Source of the DNA: Fodinibius halophilus
GTDB lineage: Bacteria; Bacteroidota; Rhodothermia; Balneolales; Balneolaceae
Reading direction: 5' to 3'
DNA length: 64,000 nucleotides
Assembly (NCBI RefSeq): GCF_011059105.1
Contig: NZ_JAALLS010000002.1
Location: 186,001 to 250,000, forward strand
Shown one piece after another: positions 33,617 to 41,640 of this stretch. The number at the start of each line of letters is the position of its first letter. Within the stretch, counting starts at the first letter, position 1. The notes below the pieces were generated by a model. That model was not told the origin of the DNA, searched no databases, and worked only from the letters and a program-made list of their open reading frames with translations. The position numbers and the translations under genes were made by a program.

Positions 33617-34255
33617 ATGGCTTTTTATCGGAGAAAATTACCACATTGGCAGCCTAAAGAAGCGGAATTCTTTATTACTTTTCGACTAGCCGGCTCATTA
33701 CCTGTTGAGGTTATAAAAAGGCTGAAATCCTACCGGAAAGAATTACATGATGAGGTCGATGAAGAGGAAAGGGATAAGATCGAACAAGGTATATTTCGGA
33801 AATACGAGAAACTACTCGATAGTGCTCAGGTAGGCCCAACATGGTTGGAGAATAGTGAAGTAGCGGAAGCTGTTGGAAATGCGATGCATTTCTTTGACGG
33901 TAAGCGGTATGACCTATATTGCTATTGCATTATGTGTAACCATGTACATATCGTCTTTAAGCATACTACTAAGAGTAAGGATAACGATAGTTCTAAAAGC
34001 GATTATCCCATTACAAAAATCATGCAAAGCATAAAATCTTATTCTGCCTTGAAGTGTAATAAGCTGCTTAACCGTACCGGTGCTTTTTGGCAGCCCGAAA
34101 GCTATGATCGTGTGATTAGAGATCAAAATGAGCTTGAGAAAACCATACGATATGTTTTGAATAATCCGGTAAAAGCAGGTCTGGTTACAAAATGGGAGCA
34201 GTGGCCACATAGCTATTGCAAACTGGAGTATCTGGATACCTTTCGTAGCAGCTAA
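33617..34255 (+). CDS. REP-associated tyrosine transposase (RAYT, Y1/HUH family)
   Basis: A 212-residue single-domain HUH enzyme of the IS200/IS605-related RAYT group (TnpA_REP). Key residues: the metal-binding His-Val-His pair at 109-111 (CNHVHIVFKH), the nucleophilic Tyr163 in FWQPESYDRVIRD and the C-terminal YVLNNPVKAGLV. The family cuts and joins single-stranded DNA at REP hairpins and is usually domesticated, a single copy per genome flanked by REPs. Here it lies between paired-palindrome units B and C, the expected arrangement. It appears intact and probably active; two decayed copies of its 5' end lie on either side. Confidence 0.93.
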   Translation: MAFYRRKLPHWQPKEAEFFITFRLAGSLPVEVIKRLKSYRKELHDEVDEEERDKIEQGIFRKYEKLLDSAQVGPTWLENSEVAEAVGNAMHFFDGKRYDLYCYCIMCNHVHIVFKHTTKSKDNDSSKSDYPITKIMQSIKSYSALKCNKLLNRTGAFWQPESYDRVIRDQNELEKTIRYVLNNPVKAGLVTKWEQWPHSYCKLEYLDTFRSS

Positions 34256-34275
34256 ACTGAATTTTGATAACGTAG

Positions 34276-34344
34276 GTCAGACATCCTGTCCGACATTGGG
34301 TAAAAATTCTACTTTAAAAGTCTTGACGGGCAGGGATGCCCGTC
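34276..34344. repeat. REP paired-palindrome unit C
   Basis: GTCAGACATCCTGTCCGAC (34276-34294) and GACGGGCAGGGATGCCCGTC (34325-34344) with spacer containing TCTACTTTAAAA, as in unit B. It lies 21 bp after the RAYT stop codon. Confidence 0.75.
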
Positions 34345-34352
34345 CTACTTTT

Positions 34353-34612
34353 ATGTTTATTAATAGAGAAAGCTGCCGCACTAGCAACTACCGGGAGTTA
34401 AATTTTTATTACAACTAAGAGTCTGTCAGACATAGCCGAATCTACTGCGAAAAATCCAAGGTTGGCCAGATTGTGAGCTCTTTATCGTTAAACAGGTCCA
34501 CTATCCGCCTCAAGAGACTCCCAATCTGACTCAAATCGACATCTTCTCGCTACAATTCACTAAGTCCGGTAGATACTTAGGTTAAAAGGTTCATTATCGC
34601 AGTCAGCAAAGC
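34353..34612 (+). pseudogene. Second decayed RAYT N-terminus, interrupted by an insertion
   Basis: 34353-34417 aligns at DNA level with the fragment at 33436 (ATG...TTATTA..AGAGAAAGCTGCCGCACTAGCAACTACCGG, ending ...TTACAACTA) but with frame-breaking changes. The match resumes at 34582 (TTAAAAGGTTCATT.TCGCAGTCAGCAA) and runs into REP unit D. The intervening 164 bp are foreign to the alignment. Confidence 0.65.
34418..34581. mobile_element. Small insertion (about 164 bp) in RAYT remnant
   Basis: Its extent is set by comparison with the uninterrupted copy at 33436-33537. The ends read CTAAGAGTCTG and AGATACTTAG, a 5-bp terminal inverted match (CTAAG/CTTAG), and the palindrome GTCTGTCAGAC is at 34421-34431. 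It is too short to encode a transposase; it could be an IS remnant or a non-autonomous element. Confidence 0.45.
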
Positions 34613-34613
34613 A

Positions 34614-34819
34614 GTAGGTCGGACATCTTGTCCGACTTTAAAAACATAATATATTTAAAGGGACCTTTGCAAAACCAGGCAGTCATCCTGAAGGTAATGA
34701 AGGATCTCCCTTTCAACGGCAGCAGATGGATACTGGAGATTCTTCGACAAGCTCAGAATGACGAAATCAAAGGTTTTGCAAAGCCCTCTTAAAAAAACTG
34801 ACGGGCAGGGATGCCCGTC
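34614..34819. repeat. REP paired-palindrome unit D, split by a nested element
   Basis: The first palindrome, GTCGGACATCTTGTCCGAC (34618-34636), and the second, GACGGGCAGGGATGCCCGTC (34800-34819), are the usual halves, but the spacer is expanded by about 130 bp because of the insertion at 34660-34788. Confidence 0.7.
34660..34788. mobile_element. MITE-like element with 12-bp terminal inverted repeats
   Basis: CTTTGCAAAACC (34665-34676) and GGTTTTGCAAAG (34772-34783) are perfect inverted repeats. Inside them lies a second imperfect inverted repeat (GTCATCCTGAAG...GAAGGATCTC against GAGATTCTTCGACAAGCTCAGAATGAC), a sequence type dispersed in many bacterial genomes. It has no coding capacity. The TIR resembles ends of IS5-type elements, from memory only. 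Confidence 0.6.
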
Positions 34820-34932
34820 CTACTATCTTATATATAGGGTAGATAAGTTGAAATATTGGCAAGTCGTTCTACTATTTGTGTTATTAGACTAGCAATCAAA
34901 CAAATTATTGAGTTAAGTTGGTCCGCTTATTT

Positions 34933-36135
34933 ATGTCCAAATCTATTCCCAAACGTATTCTTCCTGTTATTGTGTTGGCCCAGTTTGCCGGAACTTCGCT
35001 CTGGTTTGCCGGTAATGCAGTGATACCGGATTTGGTACAAGAGCTTCAACTTACTGAGATGGCTGTAGGCTACATCACTTCTGCGGTGCAGTTTGGCTTT
35101 ATAAGCGGCACACTGCTTTTTGCATTCCTAAGCGTGGCTGATCGCATTTCACCAAGCAAAGTGTTCTTGGGGTGTGCGCTTTTAGGTGCCGCCTGTAATG
35201 CAGTTACTGTTTATTCTGATACTTTTTTGTTGTTGATATTAAGCCGGTTCGGAACGGGTTTTTTCTTGGCGGGTATTTACCCGGTGGGCATGAAAATAGC
35301 CTCTGACTGGCACAAAGAAGGCTTGGGAAAAGCATTGGGATATTTAGTAGGTGCCTTAGTGTTGGGAACGGGATTTCCACACTTAATAAAATTTATGACA
35401 TCTGATCTTCCGTGGAGAACTATCCTGTTTGCAACCTCAGCCTTTTCTGGTTTTGGGGGCATATTGCTTTATGCTGCCGTACCGGATGGTCCGCACCAAG
35501 GAAAGAAGGGAGAGTTTAGGCCGGCAGTGGTGTTCCAGCTATTTAAAAATAAGAACTTCCGATCTGCAGCTTTTGGGTACTTTGGTCACATGTGGGAGCT
35601 ATACACCTTTTGGGCTTTTGTGCCAATCATGCTGGGTTTTTATGTAGAGCTAAATAATGGAATTTATGGGAGTGTTCCCCTCTGGTCATTTATCATTATC
35701 GGGATTGGAGGAATAAGTTGTGCGGTTGGCGGACATTGGGCACTTAAAACAAGCAGTAAAAAAGTAGCTCTGGTATCACTTATCGGTTCGGGCATTTGCT
35801 GCCTGTTGGCCCCTCTTCTGTTTGAGCTTTCGTTTATGGTATTTATAGTCCTGTTACTCACCTGGGGTATTTTTGTGGTTTCGGATTCCCCCCAGTTTTC
35901 AACGCTTGTCGCCCAGTCGTCAGATCGGGAATATGTAGCAACGGGATTGACAATTGTAAACAGTATCGGTTTTGCCATAACTATTTTTAGCATCCAACTG
36001 GTTAACATGATGTGGGCTCGCTGGCAAAGCCCGGCAGTGTTTTTAGTGATGGCAATGGGACCTGTAGTTGGGGCAATTTCTATTATGAAGTATCGTCTGC
36101 ATCAGAAAAAAGATGAAACTATAGCTACGGTTTAA
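34933..36135 (+). CDS. MFS transporter
   Basis: About 400 residues with 12 predicted membrane helices from the ATG at 34933 (MSKSIPKRILPVIVLAQFAGTSLWFAGNAVIP); a TTG five codons upstream is less likely. The loop 2-3 and TM5 features of the major facilitator family are present (SRFGTGFFLAGIYPVGMKIASDWHKEGLGKALGYLVGALVLGTG). The substrate is not recognisable. It lies just downstream of the RAYT island and about 40 bp upstream of a DUF456 gene in the same direction. Confidence 0.85.
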   Translation: MSKSIPKRILPVIVLAQFAGTSLWFAGNAVIPDLVQELQLTEMAVGYITSAVQFGFISGTLLFAFLSVADRISPSKVFLGCALLGAACNAVTVYSDTFLLLILSRFGTGFFLAGIYPVGMKIASDWHKEGLGKALGYLVGALVLGTGFPHLIKFMTSDLPWRTILFATSAFSGFGGILLYAAVPDGPHQGKKGEFRPAVVFQLFKNKNFRSAAFGYFGHMWELYTFWAFVPIMLGFYVELNNGIYGSVPLWSFIIIGIGGISCAVGGHWALKTSSKKVALVSLIGSGICCLLAPLLFELSFMVFIVLLLTWGIFVVSDSPQFSTLVAQSSDREYVATGLTIVNSIGFAITIFSIQLVNMMWARWQSPAVFLVMAMGPVVGAISIMKYRLHQKKDETIATV

Positions 36136-36175
36136 ACGTGCACTGTAGGTAAATCATCCAATTAAACCTATCAAT

Positions 36176-36649
36176 ATGGAAACCATTCTTATACTTTTGG
36201 CCGGGCTGCTTATTGTTGCGGGATTTATAGGAGCCCTGTTACCCGTCGTCCCCGGTCCGCCCATCAGTTATTTGGGATTACTTGTTTTGCAGTTAACGTC
36301 TGCCCATCCGTTCAGTTTGCAGTTTTTCATTATTTGGGGTCTTATTGTTTTTGTCCTGATGGTTTTGGATAATGTCATTCCCGCCTACGGCGCAAAGAAA
36401 TTCGGTGGGTCGCCTTATGGCATTTGGGGATGCATTATTGGAATGGTTATTGGGATCTTCTTCTCACCCATAGGATTAATTGTAGGCCCTTTAGTTGGGG
36501 CATTTGCAGGAGAACTTATTGGTGGACAAACCTCGGATCAAGCTATGCGTTCGGCAGTAGGTTCTTTTTTAGGATTTATGGCAAGTACCGTGCTGAAACT
36601 CATAGCCAGCGGGATGATGGGCTACTACTTTTTTATCAATGCACTTTAA
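36176..36649 (+). CDS. DUF456 family membrane protein
   Basis: A 157-residue membrane protein matching the DUF456 family: N-terminal LLIVAGFIGALLPVVPGPPISYLGLL, central VLDNVIPAYGAKKFGGSPYGIWG and GLIVGPLVGAFAGELIGG, Gly-rich helices throughout. Function unknown in all members. It probably shares the transcript of the MFS transporter. Confidence 0.88.
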   Translation: METILILLAGLLIVAGFIGALLPVVPGPPISYLGLLVLQLTSAHPFSLQFFIIWGLIVFVLMVLDNVIPAYGAKKFGGSPYGIWGCIIGMVIGIFFSPIGLIVGPLVGAFAGELIGGQTSDQAMRSAVGSFLGFMASTVLKLIASGMMGYYFFINAL

Positions 36650-36651
36650 TG

Positions 36652-37042
36652 TTATGCTGAGGCGGCTTCATTGACTTCCAGCCAGTAGCCGTCAGGATCT
36701 TGAAAGTAGACCTGTCGAACTCCATCGGCTCTGGTTGTAATATTTTCGGGGATCCCCTTTGAATTATGAGGAGTAATATTGTGTGATTTTAGGTGATCGA
36801 TAAAATCATCAACGGCGGCCAGCTTAAGTGCAAGGTGAACTCCGATATTGAGCTGTAGCCCTTCCTGTTTCTCCCTCTACAATATGCAGTTCATTTCCAT
36901 TGCCCAGTGAAAACCATCGGATATGTTCTTTTTGGGTGCGGTTTTTAATCTCACGGAGACCCAGCACCTTTTTATAAAAGGAGACACTTGTCTGAAGGTT
37001 TTCAACTTTTAACGTATAGTGATCAAAAGATAAATCGAACAT
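36652..37042 (-). pseudogene. Frameshifted VOC/glyoxalase-family protein
   Basis: The ATG at 37042 gives MFDLSFDHYTLKVENLQTSV... to ELHIVEGE, the first VOC half with metal-ligand His8, and then the frame breaks near 36870. One frame over it continues as EGLQLNIGVHLALKLAAVDDF...and ends DGVRQVYFQDPDGYWLEVNEAASA with the second-half signature (PDGYWLEV). The total of 391 nt is one base over a multiple of three, so a single +1 insertion explains it. It is either a recent pseudogene or a sequencing error; both halves keep good conservation. Confidence 0.8.
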
Positions 37043-37079
37043 GATAATGCAAAGTGATTTTAGAGTGAGTAAATAAAAA

Positions 37080-37739
37080 TTACTCCGATTTTTTAAAAAT
37101 AACTACGCGTTTAGCGGGAAAATTGATCGAGGCATTCCATTTGTTTGCCAGCCATTCAAAAGTCTGTTTAGTATAAAAGGTAACGTGGGTTTCATCCAGT
37201 CGATAGTGCCAGTTGGCAAAAAATGTTTTATCATCCTCAGCAATTTTAGTCATAATGCCCAAGTAGCCGCCAGGTTTTAGGCAATCCCATAGTCTGTCGA
37301 ACTCCTTTCGGGGATGAAACAGATGCTCCACAACCTCAGTAGCGGTTATAAAATCGTACTTTTCGTCAAAGAAAGTCTCATCATCCGCATAAAAAGGATC
37401 GTAAATATTCATATCATGTCCCTGTTCTTCAAACATGAGGTTGAGGGTTGGTCCCGGACCTGATCCGAAGTCAAGTCCCTTGCTTCCCGGTTCCAGCTTT
37501 TTATTCAGTGGTTCAAAGAGTTGTCCAAGGAAATTCCGATAGCCCTCATCATTGGGATCATTTTCGTGTGTTTCATATCGCTCAAACTCTTCTTCTGTTG
37601 AGGGGCGGTCTTTGGGTGAAGCAAAGATTAGTCGGCAATTTGGACACTGGTAATAATCACTGGCATAGTGATCCGACTGATCTTGATAAAAAAGGTGAAC
37701 ATTGGCATTGCCGCATAAAGTGCAAGATGATACAGACAT
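37080..37739 (-). CDS. Class I SAM-dependent methyltransferase with N-terminal zinc ribbon
   Basis: A 219-residue protein. A zinc ribbon at the N-terminus has Cys6, Cys9, Cys32 and Cys35 (CTLC and CPNC), followed by a Rossmann methyltransferase with motif I LDFGSGPGPTLNLM (about 94) and motif IV-like FITATEVVEHLFHP. It resembles Methyltransf_11/23-type proteins annotated as hypothetical; substrate unknown. Solitary gene, divergent from the TetR operon, with about 200 bp between the two starts. Confidence 0.85.
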   Translation of the reverse strand: MSVSSCTLCGNANVHLFYQDQSDHYASDYYQCPNCRLIFASPKDRPSTEEEFERYETHENDPNDEGYRNFLGQLFEPLNKKLEPGSKGLDFGSGPGPTLNLMFEEQGHDMNIYDPFYADDETFFDEKYDFITATEVVEHLFHPRKEFDRLWDCLKPGGYLGIMTKIAEDDKTFFANWHYRLDETHVTFYTKQTFEWLANKWNASINFPAKRVVIFKKSE

Positions 37740-37883
37740 ATTGGTAAAAGGTTAAATCAATACTTTTTGTAGAAGATACAAATTACAGCTCCTTTCTTGT
37801 TATAAAGACTGGAGAAAACTGAGGAGAATGAATTAGGTGTATCCGGAACATATAGATAGTTAGTATATTTTTTATATATTAAG

Positions 37884-37901
37884 TGAATGAACGTTCATTC
37901 A
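37884..37901. promoter_or_regulatory. TetR-type palindromic operator
   Basis: TGAATGAACGTTCATTCA is a perfect 18-bp palindrome, of the TGAATGAnn-type seen for many TetR/AcrR repressors. It lies 40-57 bp upstream of the ATG at 37941 and covers an alternative upstream ATG at 37887, which argues for the downstream start. Confidence 0.75.
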
Positions 37902-37940
37902 TTATTGTTGTATTGTCCAGCAGCACAAAAAACTACTACA

Positions 37941-38516
37941 ATGACAGACAAAAATACCGATAAGCGTACCGCTTTGCTATCAGCCACACTAGACCTGGTA
38001 AGCAATCATGGATTTCATAATGCTCCGATGGCTAAAATTGCCAAGCTTGCTGATGTTTCGGCGGGGACTATCTATAATTACTTCAGTAATAAGCAGGACC
38101 TTGTAGATAGTCTTTACCTGCATATTAAAAATGAGTTTACCAATGCTGCGTTTCAGGGTTACGATGAAGAAAAGCCTGTTAAAGAAGGGATTAAGCTTAT
38201 ATGGTTTAATATGATTGAATATAAAATGGCTAATCCCAAGCAGGCTAATTTTTTGTCGCAGTGTGAAGATTCTCAGATCGTATCAGCGTCGGTACGTGAA
38301 CAGGCGTTAGAACACCTGCAACCTTTGTTAAATCTATGGGAACGCGGGCAAGGGAAAGGGGTGATACGAGATGTTTCTCCCTATTTGCTTTATGCCTATA
38401 TGGTGTACCCATTGTCATTTTTTGTAGCAGTTAAAAAACGAGATGAGTTTCACCTCACGTCAGAAATGCAACAACACTCTTTTGAGATGGCCTGGAGTGC
38501 CATCACAATAAAATAA
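37941..38516 (+). CDS. TetR/AcrR-family transcriptional regulator
   Basis: About 191 residues from the ATG at 37941 (MTDKNTDKRTALLSATLDLV). An ATG at 37887 lies inside the operator palindrome and would add an unusual leader, so it was not used. The N-terminal HTH is canonical (HNAPMAKIAKLADVSAGTIYNYFSNKQDLVDSLY); the C-terminal ligand domain is less conserved. As the first gene of a plus-strand run with three oxidoreductase/stress genes, it probably represses the run and is released by an electrophile or aldehyde (inference). Confidence 0.92.
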   Translation: MTDKNTDKRTALLSATLDLVSNHGFHNAPMAKIAKLADVSAGTIYNYFSNKQDLVDSLYLHIKNEFTNAAFQGYDEEKPVKEGIKLIWFNMIEYKMANPKQANFLSQCEDSQIVSASVREQALEHLQPLLNLWERGQGKGVIRDVSPYLLYAYMVYPLSFFVAVKKRDEFHLTSEMQQHSFEMAWSAITIK

Positions 38517-38550
38517 CAGAACAAATATTTGAATTTAAAAAAAGTATCAG

Positions 38551-39546
38551 ATGAATAAAGTAATAAAACTAGCAAACAGACCCGTTGGAAAGCCTGAGGT
38601 ATCGGATTTCGATTTTGAAGAAATCGATAAACCTACTCCTTCAGAAGGAGAACTACTATTAGAAGCCAAATATGTGTCGGTAGATCCATATTTGCGTGGT
38701 CGAATGAGTGAAGCAGAATCCTATGTAGAACCATTTGAGCTGGATAAACCAATTAGTTCGGCTATAGTCGCAAAGGTAATCTCAAGCAATAATGGAGAAT
38801 TTAATGAAGGCGATTATGTGTCGGGTGAACTTGATTGGAAGGAATACCAAGTATCCGATGGAAAAGAACTACGGAAAGTGGATCCTGATGGAGCCCCGTT
38901 GTCTGCGAACCTTGGGATTTTGGGAATGACCGGAATTACCGCCTATATAGGATTAACAGAAATAGGTGAATTAAAAGAAGGAGAAACATTAGTTGTTTCC
39001 GGTGCCGCAGGTGCTGTAGGCAGTGTTGTGGGACAGATTGGGAAGATCAAGAATTGTCATGTTGTAGGTATCGCTGGCTCGGATGAAAAAGTTGAGTTAT
39101 TAAAAACAAAGTTCGGCTTTGATGAGGGAATCAACTACAAAAAGACAGAAAATATGGGGCAAGCTATTGCTAAAGCATCTCCCGATGGCGTAGATGTGTA
39201 TTTCGATAATGTTGGCGGGCGCATCTCTGATGGAGTGTATCAAAATATGAATGACTTTGGCCGGGTAATAAACTGTGGCGCTATTGCCCTGTATAATGCT
39301 ACCGAAATGCCGACCGGTCCCCGGGTGGAACCAATGCTGGTCCAAAAGCGGCTATCAATGCAAGGCTTTATTGTAGGAGACCATCAAGATAAGTTTGGTG
39401 AAGCAGTAAAACAGCTGGCAGGATGGTTGGCAGAGGGAAAACTGGAGTATTCAGAAACAATTGTTGAAGGATTTGAAAATATTCCTCAAGCCTTTTTGGA
39501 TCTGTTTGAAGGGAAGAATCAAGGAAAAATGATCGTTAAAGTTTAA
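38551..39546 (+). CDS. NADP-dependent medium-chain oxidoreductase (PTGR/alkenal reductase type)
   Basis: A 331-residue zinc-independent MDR enzyme similar to leukotriene B4 dehydrogenase/prostaglandin reductase and bacterial CurA. Features: YVSVDPYLRGRMSE near the N-terminus, GMTGITAYIGL, nucleotide-binding VVSGAAGAVGSVVGQIGK, and DVYFDNVGG. Relatives reduce the double bond of alpha,beta-unsaturated carbonyls. It follows tetR by 34 bp and precedes an alcohol dehydrogenase, fitting reductive detoxification of enals. Confidence 0.92.
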   Translation: MNKVIKLANRPVGKPEVSDFDFEEIDKPTPSEGELLLEAKYVSVDPYLRGRMSEAESYVEPFELDKPISSAIVAKVISSNNGEFNEGDYVSGELDWKEYQVSDGKELRKVDPDGAPLSANLGILGMTGITAYIGLTEIGELKEGETLVVSGAAGAVGSVVGQIGKIKNCHVVGIAGSDEKVELLKTKFGFDEGINYKKTENMGQAIAKASPDGVDVYFDNVGGRISDGVYQNMNDFGRVINCGAIALYNATEMPTGPRVEPMLVQKRLSMQGFIVGDHQDKFGEAVKQLAGWLAEGKLEYSETIVEGFENIPQAFLDLFEGKNQGKMIVKV

Positions 39547-39563
39547 ACCACATCATATACAGA

Positions 39564-40724
39564 ATGCAAAATTTCGACTTTTATAATCCGACAAAAATAT
39601 TATTTGGTGAAGGAAAAATTGAAACTATAACCGAAGAAATTCCAGATGATGCCAAAGTGCTGATGACGTACGGCGGTGGAAGTATCAAGCGCAATGGTAT
39701 TTATGAACAAGTTACCGAAGCACTAGTCGATTTTGAAGTTGTTGAATTTGGAGGTATCCCCCCGAATCCAGAATACGAAGTACTTTTGGAAGCACTGGAC
39801 GTTATTAAGGATGAAAATATAGACTTTATATTGGCCGTTGGTGGCGGATCGGTCATTGACGGAACCAAGTTCCTGTCTGCCGCGGCCCTGTATGACGGTA
39901 ACGAACCGTGGGAGCTCTTATCGGACCCCATTCGCGTGGAAGAAGGTTTACCCTTTGGAACGGTATTAACACTACCCGCGACGGCATCTGAGATGAATTC
40001 CGGTGCTGTGGTGTCTCGTGAAGAGACCAAAGAGAAGTTAGCTATGGGCGGTCCGGGACTTTTCCCAAAATTTTCGGTATTGGATCCCACTGCTGTTAGA
40101 ACTATACCCGAGCGTCAATTGGCAAATGGGATCACGGATGCGTTTACGCACGTGCTCGAGCAATATATGACATATCCCGCCGGAGGACATCTGCAGGATC
40201 GTTTTGCCGAAAGCATTATGCAGACTCTTATTGAATTAGCGCCAAAGATCATGGAAGACCCGTCTGATTATGAGGCTGCCTCTAATTTTATGTGGAGCTG
40301 TACGATGGCATTGAATGGGTTAATCCAAAAGGGAGTACCCACTGACTGGGCCGTGCATGCAATGGGACACGAACTTACGGCCTTGTATGGAATAGACCAT
40401 GCGCGTACTCTTGCTATCATTGCCCCGCGTCATTACGAAGAGAACTTTGGTCACAAGAAAGAGAAGCTAGCTCAATATGGCGAGCGCGTTTGGAATATCA
40501 CCGAGGGGGATACCGATACAAAAGCAACCAAAGCTATTGAGAAGACCGAATCTTTTTTCCATTCTCTCAATATAGATACAAAACTCTCTGATTATACGGA
40601 TGATTACGAAGGGACTGCCCAGATCATAGCAGAACGCTTTAAAGAACGCGGATGGACCGGGTTGGGAGAGCATAAAGAGCTAGGTCCTGACCAGGTGAAA
40701 ACCATTGTGGAAAAGAGCTACTAG
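39564..40724 (+). CDS. Iron-containing alcohol dehydrogenase (YqhD/BdhA type)
   Basis: A 386-residue group III alcohol dehydrogenase. Signatures: YNPTKILFGEGKIE at the N-terminus, GGGSVIDGTK (NADP site), LPATASEMNSGAVVSRE, and the metal-ligand region HAMGHELTALYGIDHARTLAI with the two His positions. Related YqhD/BDH enzymes reduce toxic aldehydes to alcohols with NADPH. It lies 17 bp after the oxidoreductase gene, third in the TetR operon. Confidence 0.95.
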   Translation: MQNFDFYNPTKILFGEGKIETITEEIPDDAKVLMTYGGGSIKRNGIYEQVTEALVDFEVVEFGGIPPNPEYEVLLEALDVIKDENIDFILAVGGGSVIDGTKFLSAAALYDGNEPWELLSDPIRVEEGLPFGTVLTLPATASEMNSGAVVSREETKEKLAMGGPGLFPKFSVLDPTAVRTIPERQLANGITDAFTHVLEQYMTYPAGGHLQDRFAESIMQTLIELAPKIMEDPSDYEAASNFMWSCTMALNGLIQKGVPTDWAVHAMGHELTALYGIDHARTLAIIAPRHYEENFGHKKEKLAQYGERVWNITEGDTDTKATKAIEKTESFFHSLNIDTKLSDYTDDYEGTAQIIAERFKERGWTGLGEHKELGPDQVKTIVEKSY

Positions 40725-40772
40725 CATTTAAATGAATATACAATCAAATTTTAAGTAACAAGTAACATTACT

Positions 40773-41447
40773 ATGGACATTTTATTTGTACTAACATCGC
40801 ACGATGAATTGGGAGATACCGGCAAGAAGACCGGTTTTTGGGTCGAAGAATTTGCCAGTCCCTATTATACCCTTTTAGATGAGGGGGCAAATATAACACT
40901 GGCAACCCCCAAAGGTGGGGCTGCTCCTGTTGATCCCCAAAGTGAAGCCGATGATGCCCAGACAGAAGCTACAGAACGATTTTATAACGATGAGGAAACA
41001 AAGCAAAAAATTAACAACACAAAGCGTATCTCGGAGGTAGACGCAGATGACTTTGATGCGGTATTTTATCCCGGAGGACATGGTCCGCTTTGGGATCTGG
41101 CCGAGGATGAAGAATCTATCTCACTCATTGAAGCCTTTAATGCCCAGGGGAAACCCGTTTCATTTGTTTGCCATGCACCGGCTGCATTGAAGAATGTGAA
41201 AGGAACAGATGGAGAACCCTTGGTGAGCGGTAAAAAGGTAACCGGCTTTTCCAATGATGAAGAAGACGCCGTTGGTCTTACCGAGGTTGTTCCATTCTTG
41301 GTTGAGGATATGTTGGCCAATAATGGAGGTAACTACAGTAAGGCTGAAAGCTGGGCTCCCTATGCTGTAGCAGAGGGGAATCTTATCACCGGACAAAATC
41401 CTGCATCATCAGAATTGGTAGCTAAAAAATTGTTGAAGAAGATTTAG
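40773..41447 (+). CDS. DJ-1/PfpI-family protein (glyoxalase III/Hsp31-like)
   Basis: A 224-residue class-I glutamine amidotransferase-like protein. The nucleophilic elbow is SFVCHAPAAL with the reactive Cys after Val, and the preceding strand has DAVFYPGGHGPLWDL with the Glu/His partners typical of Hsp31/glyoxalase III relatives. Such proteins detoxify methylglyoxal without cofactor or act as protein deglycases. Its place at the end of the TetR/alkenal reductase/alcohol dehydrogenase run fits carbonyl stress defence. Confidence 0.92.
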   Translation: MDILFVLTSHDELGDTGKKTGFWVEEFASPYYTLLDEGANITLATPKGGAAPVDPQSEADDAQTEATERFYNDEETKQKINNTKRISEVDADDFDAVFYPGGHGPLWDLAEDEESISLIEAFNAQGKPVSFVCHAPAALKNVKGTDGEPLVSGKKVTGFSNDEEDAVGLTEVVPFLVEDMLANNGGNYSKAESWAPYAVAEGNLITGQNPASSELVAKKLLKKI

Positions 41448-41472
41448 CATAATCAATTAAGGCAAAAACAAG

Positions 41473-41508
41473 AAGGGACAGTACTTAAATTGTGCTGTCC
41501 CTTTTTTT
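41473..41508 (+). terminator. Terminator of TetR operon
   Basis: AAGGGACAGTAC paired with GTGCTGTCCCTT, short loop, then TTTTTT; 26 bp after the DJ-1/PfpI stop. Confidence 0.88.
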
Positions 41509-41582
41509 GTGAGAAGATACTTACCAAGTCCACAGTTCAACATTAATATGAAGAAATCTTAAGTGTTTGCCGAGATCGCAAG

Positions 41583-41613
41583 TTGGGCAACTGCTGTGTT
41601 TATCCTATCTTCG
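41583..41613 (+). promoter_or_regulatory. Candidate Bacteroidota-type promoter of hutH
   Basis: TTG (41583) and TATCTTCG (41606-41613) are separated by 20 bp, near the TTG/TAnnTTTG consensus with one mismatch, 27 bp before the hutH ATG. Confidence 0.35.
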
Positions 41614-41640
41614 GGAAAATAAAAGCAATAAGGTATTCAA

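Noticed and set aside
33273-34819. Repeated palindromes as a CRISPR array
   Set aside because: Units are irregularly spaced, come as divergent palindromes in pairs and surround a RAYT transposase; no cas genes.
37887-37940. Upstream ATG of the TetR gene as start
   Set aside because: It lies within the palindromic operator and adds a leader unlike the family.
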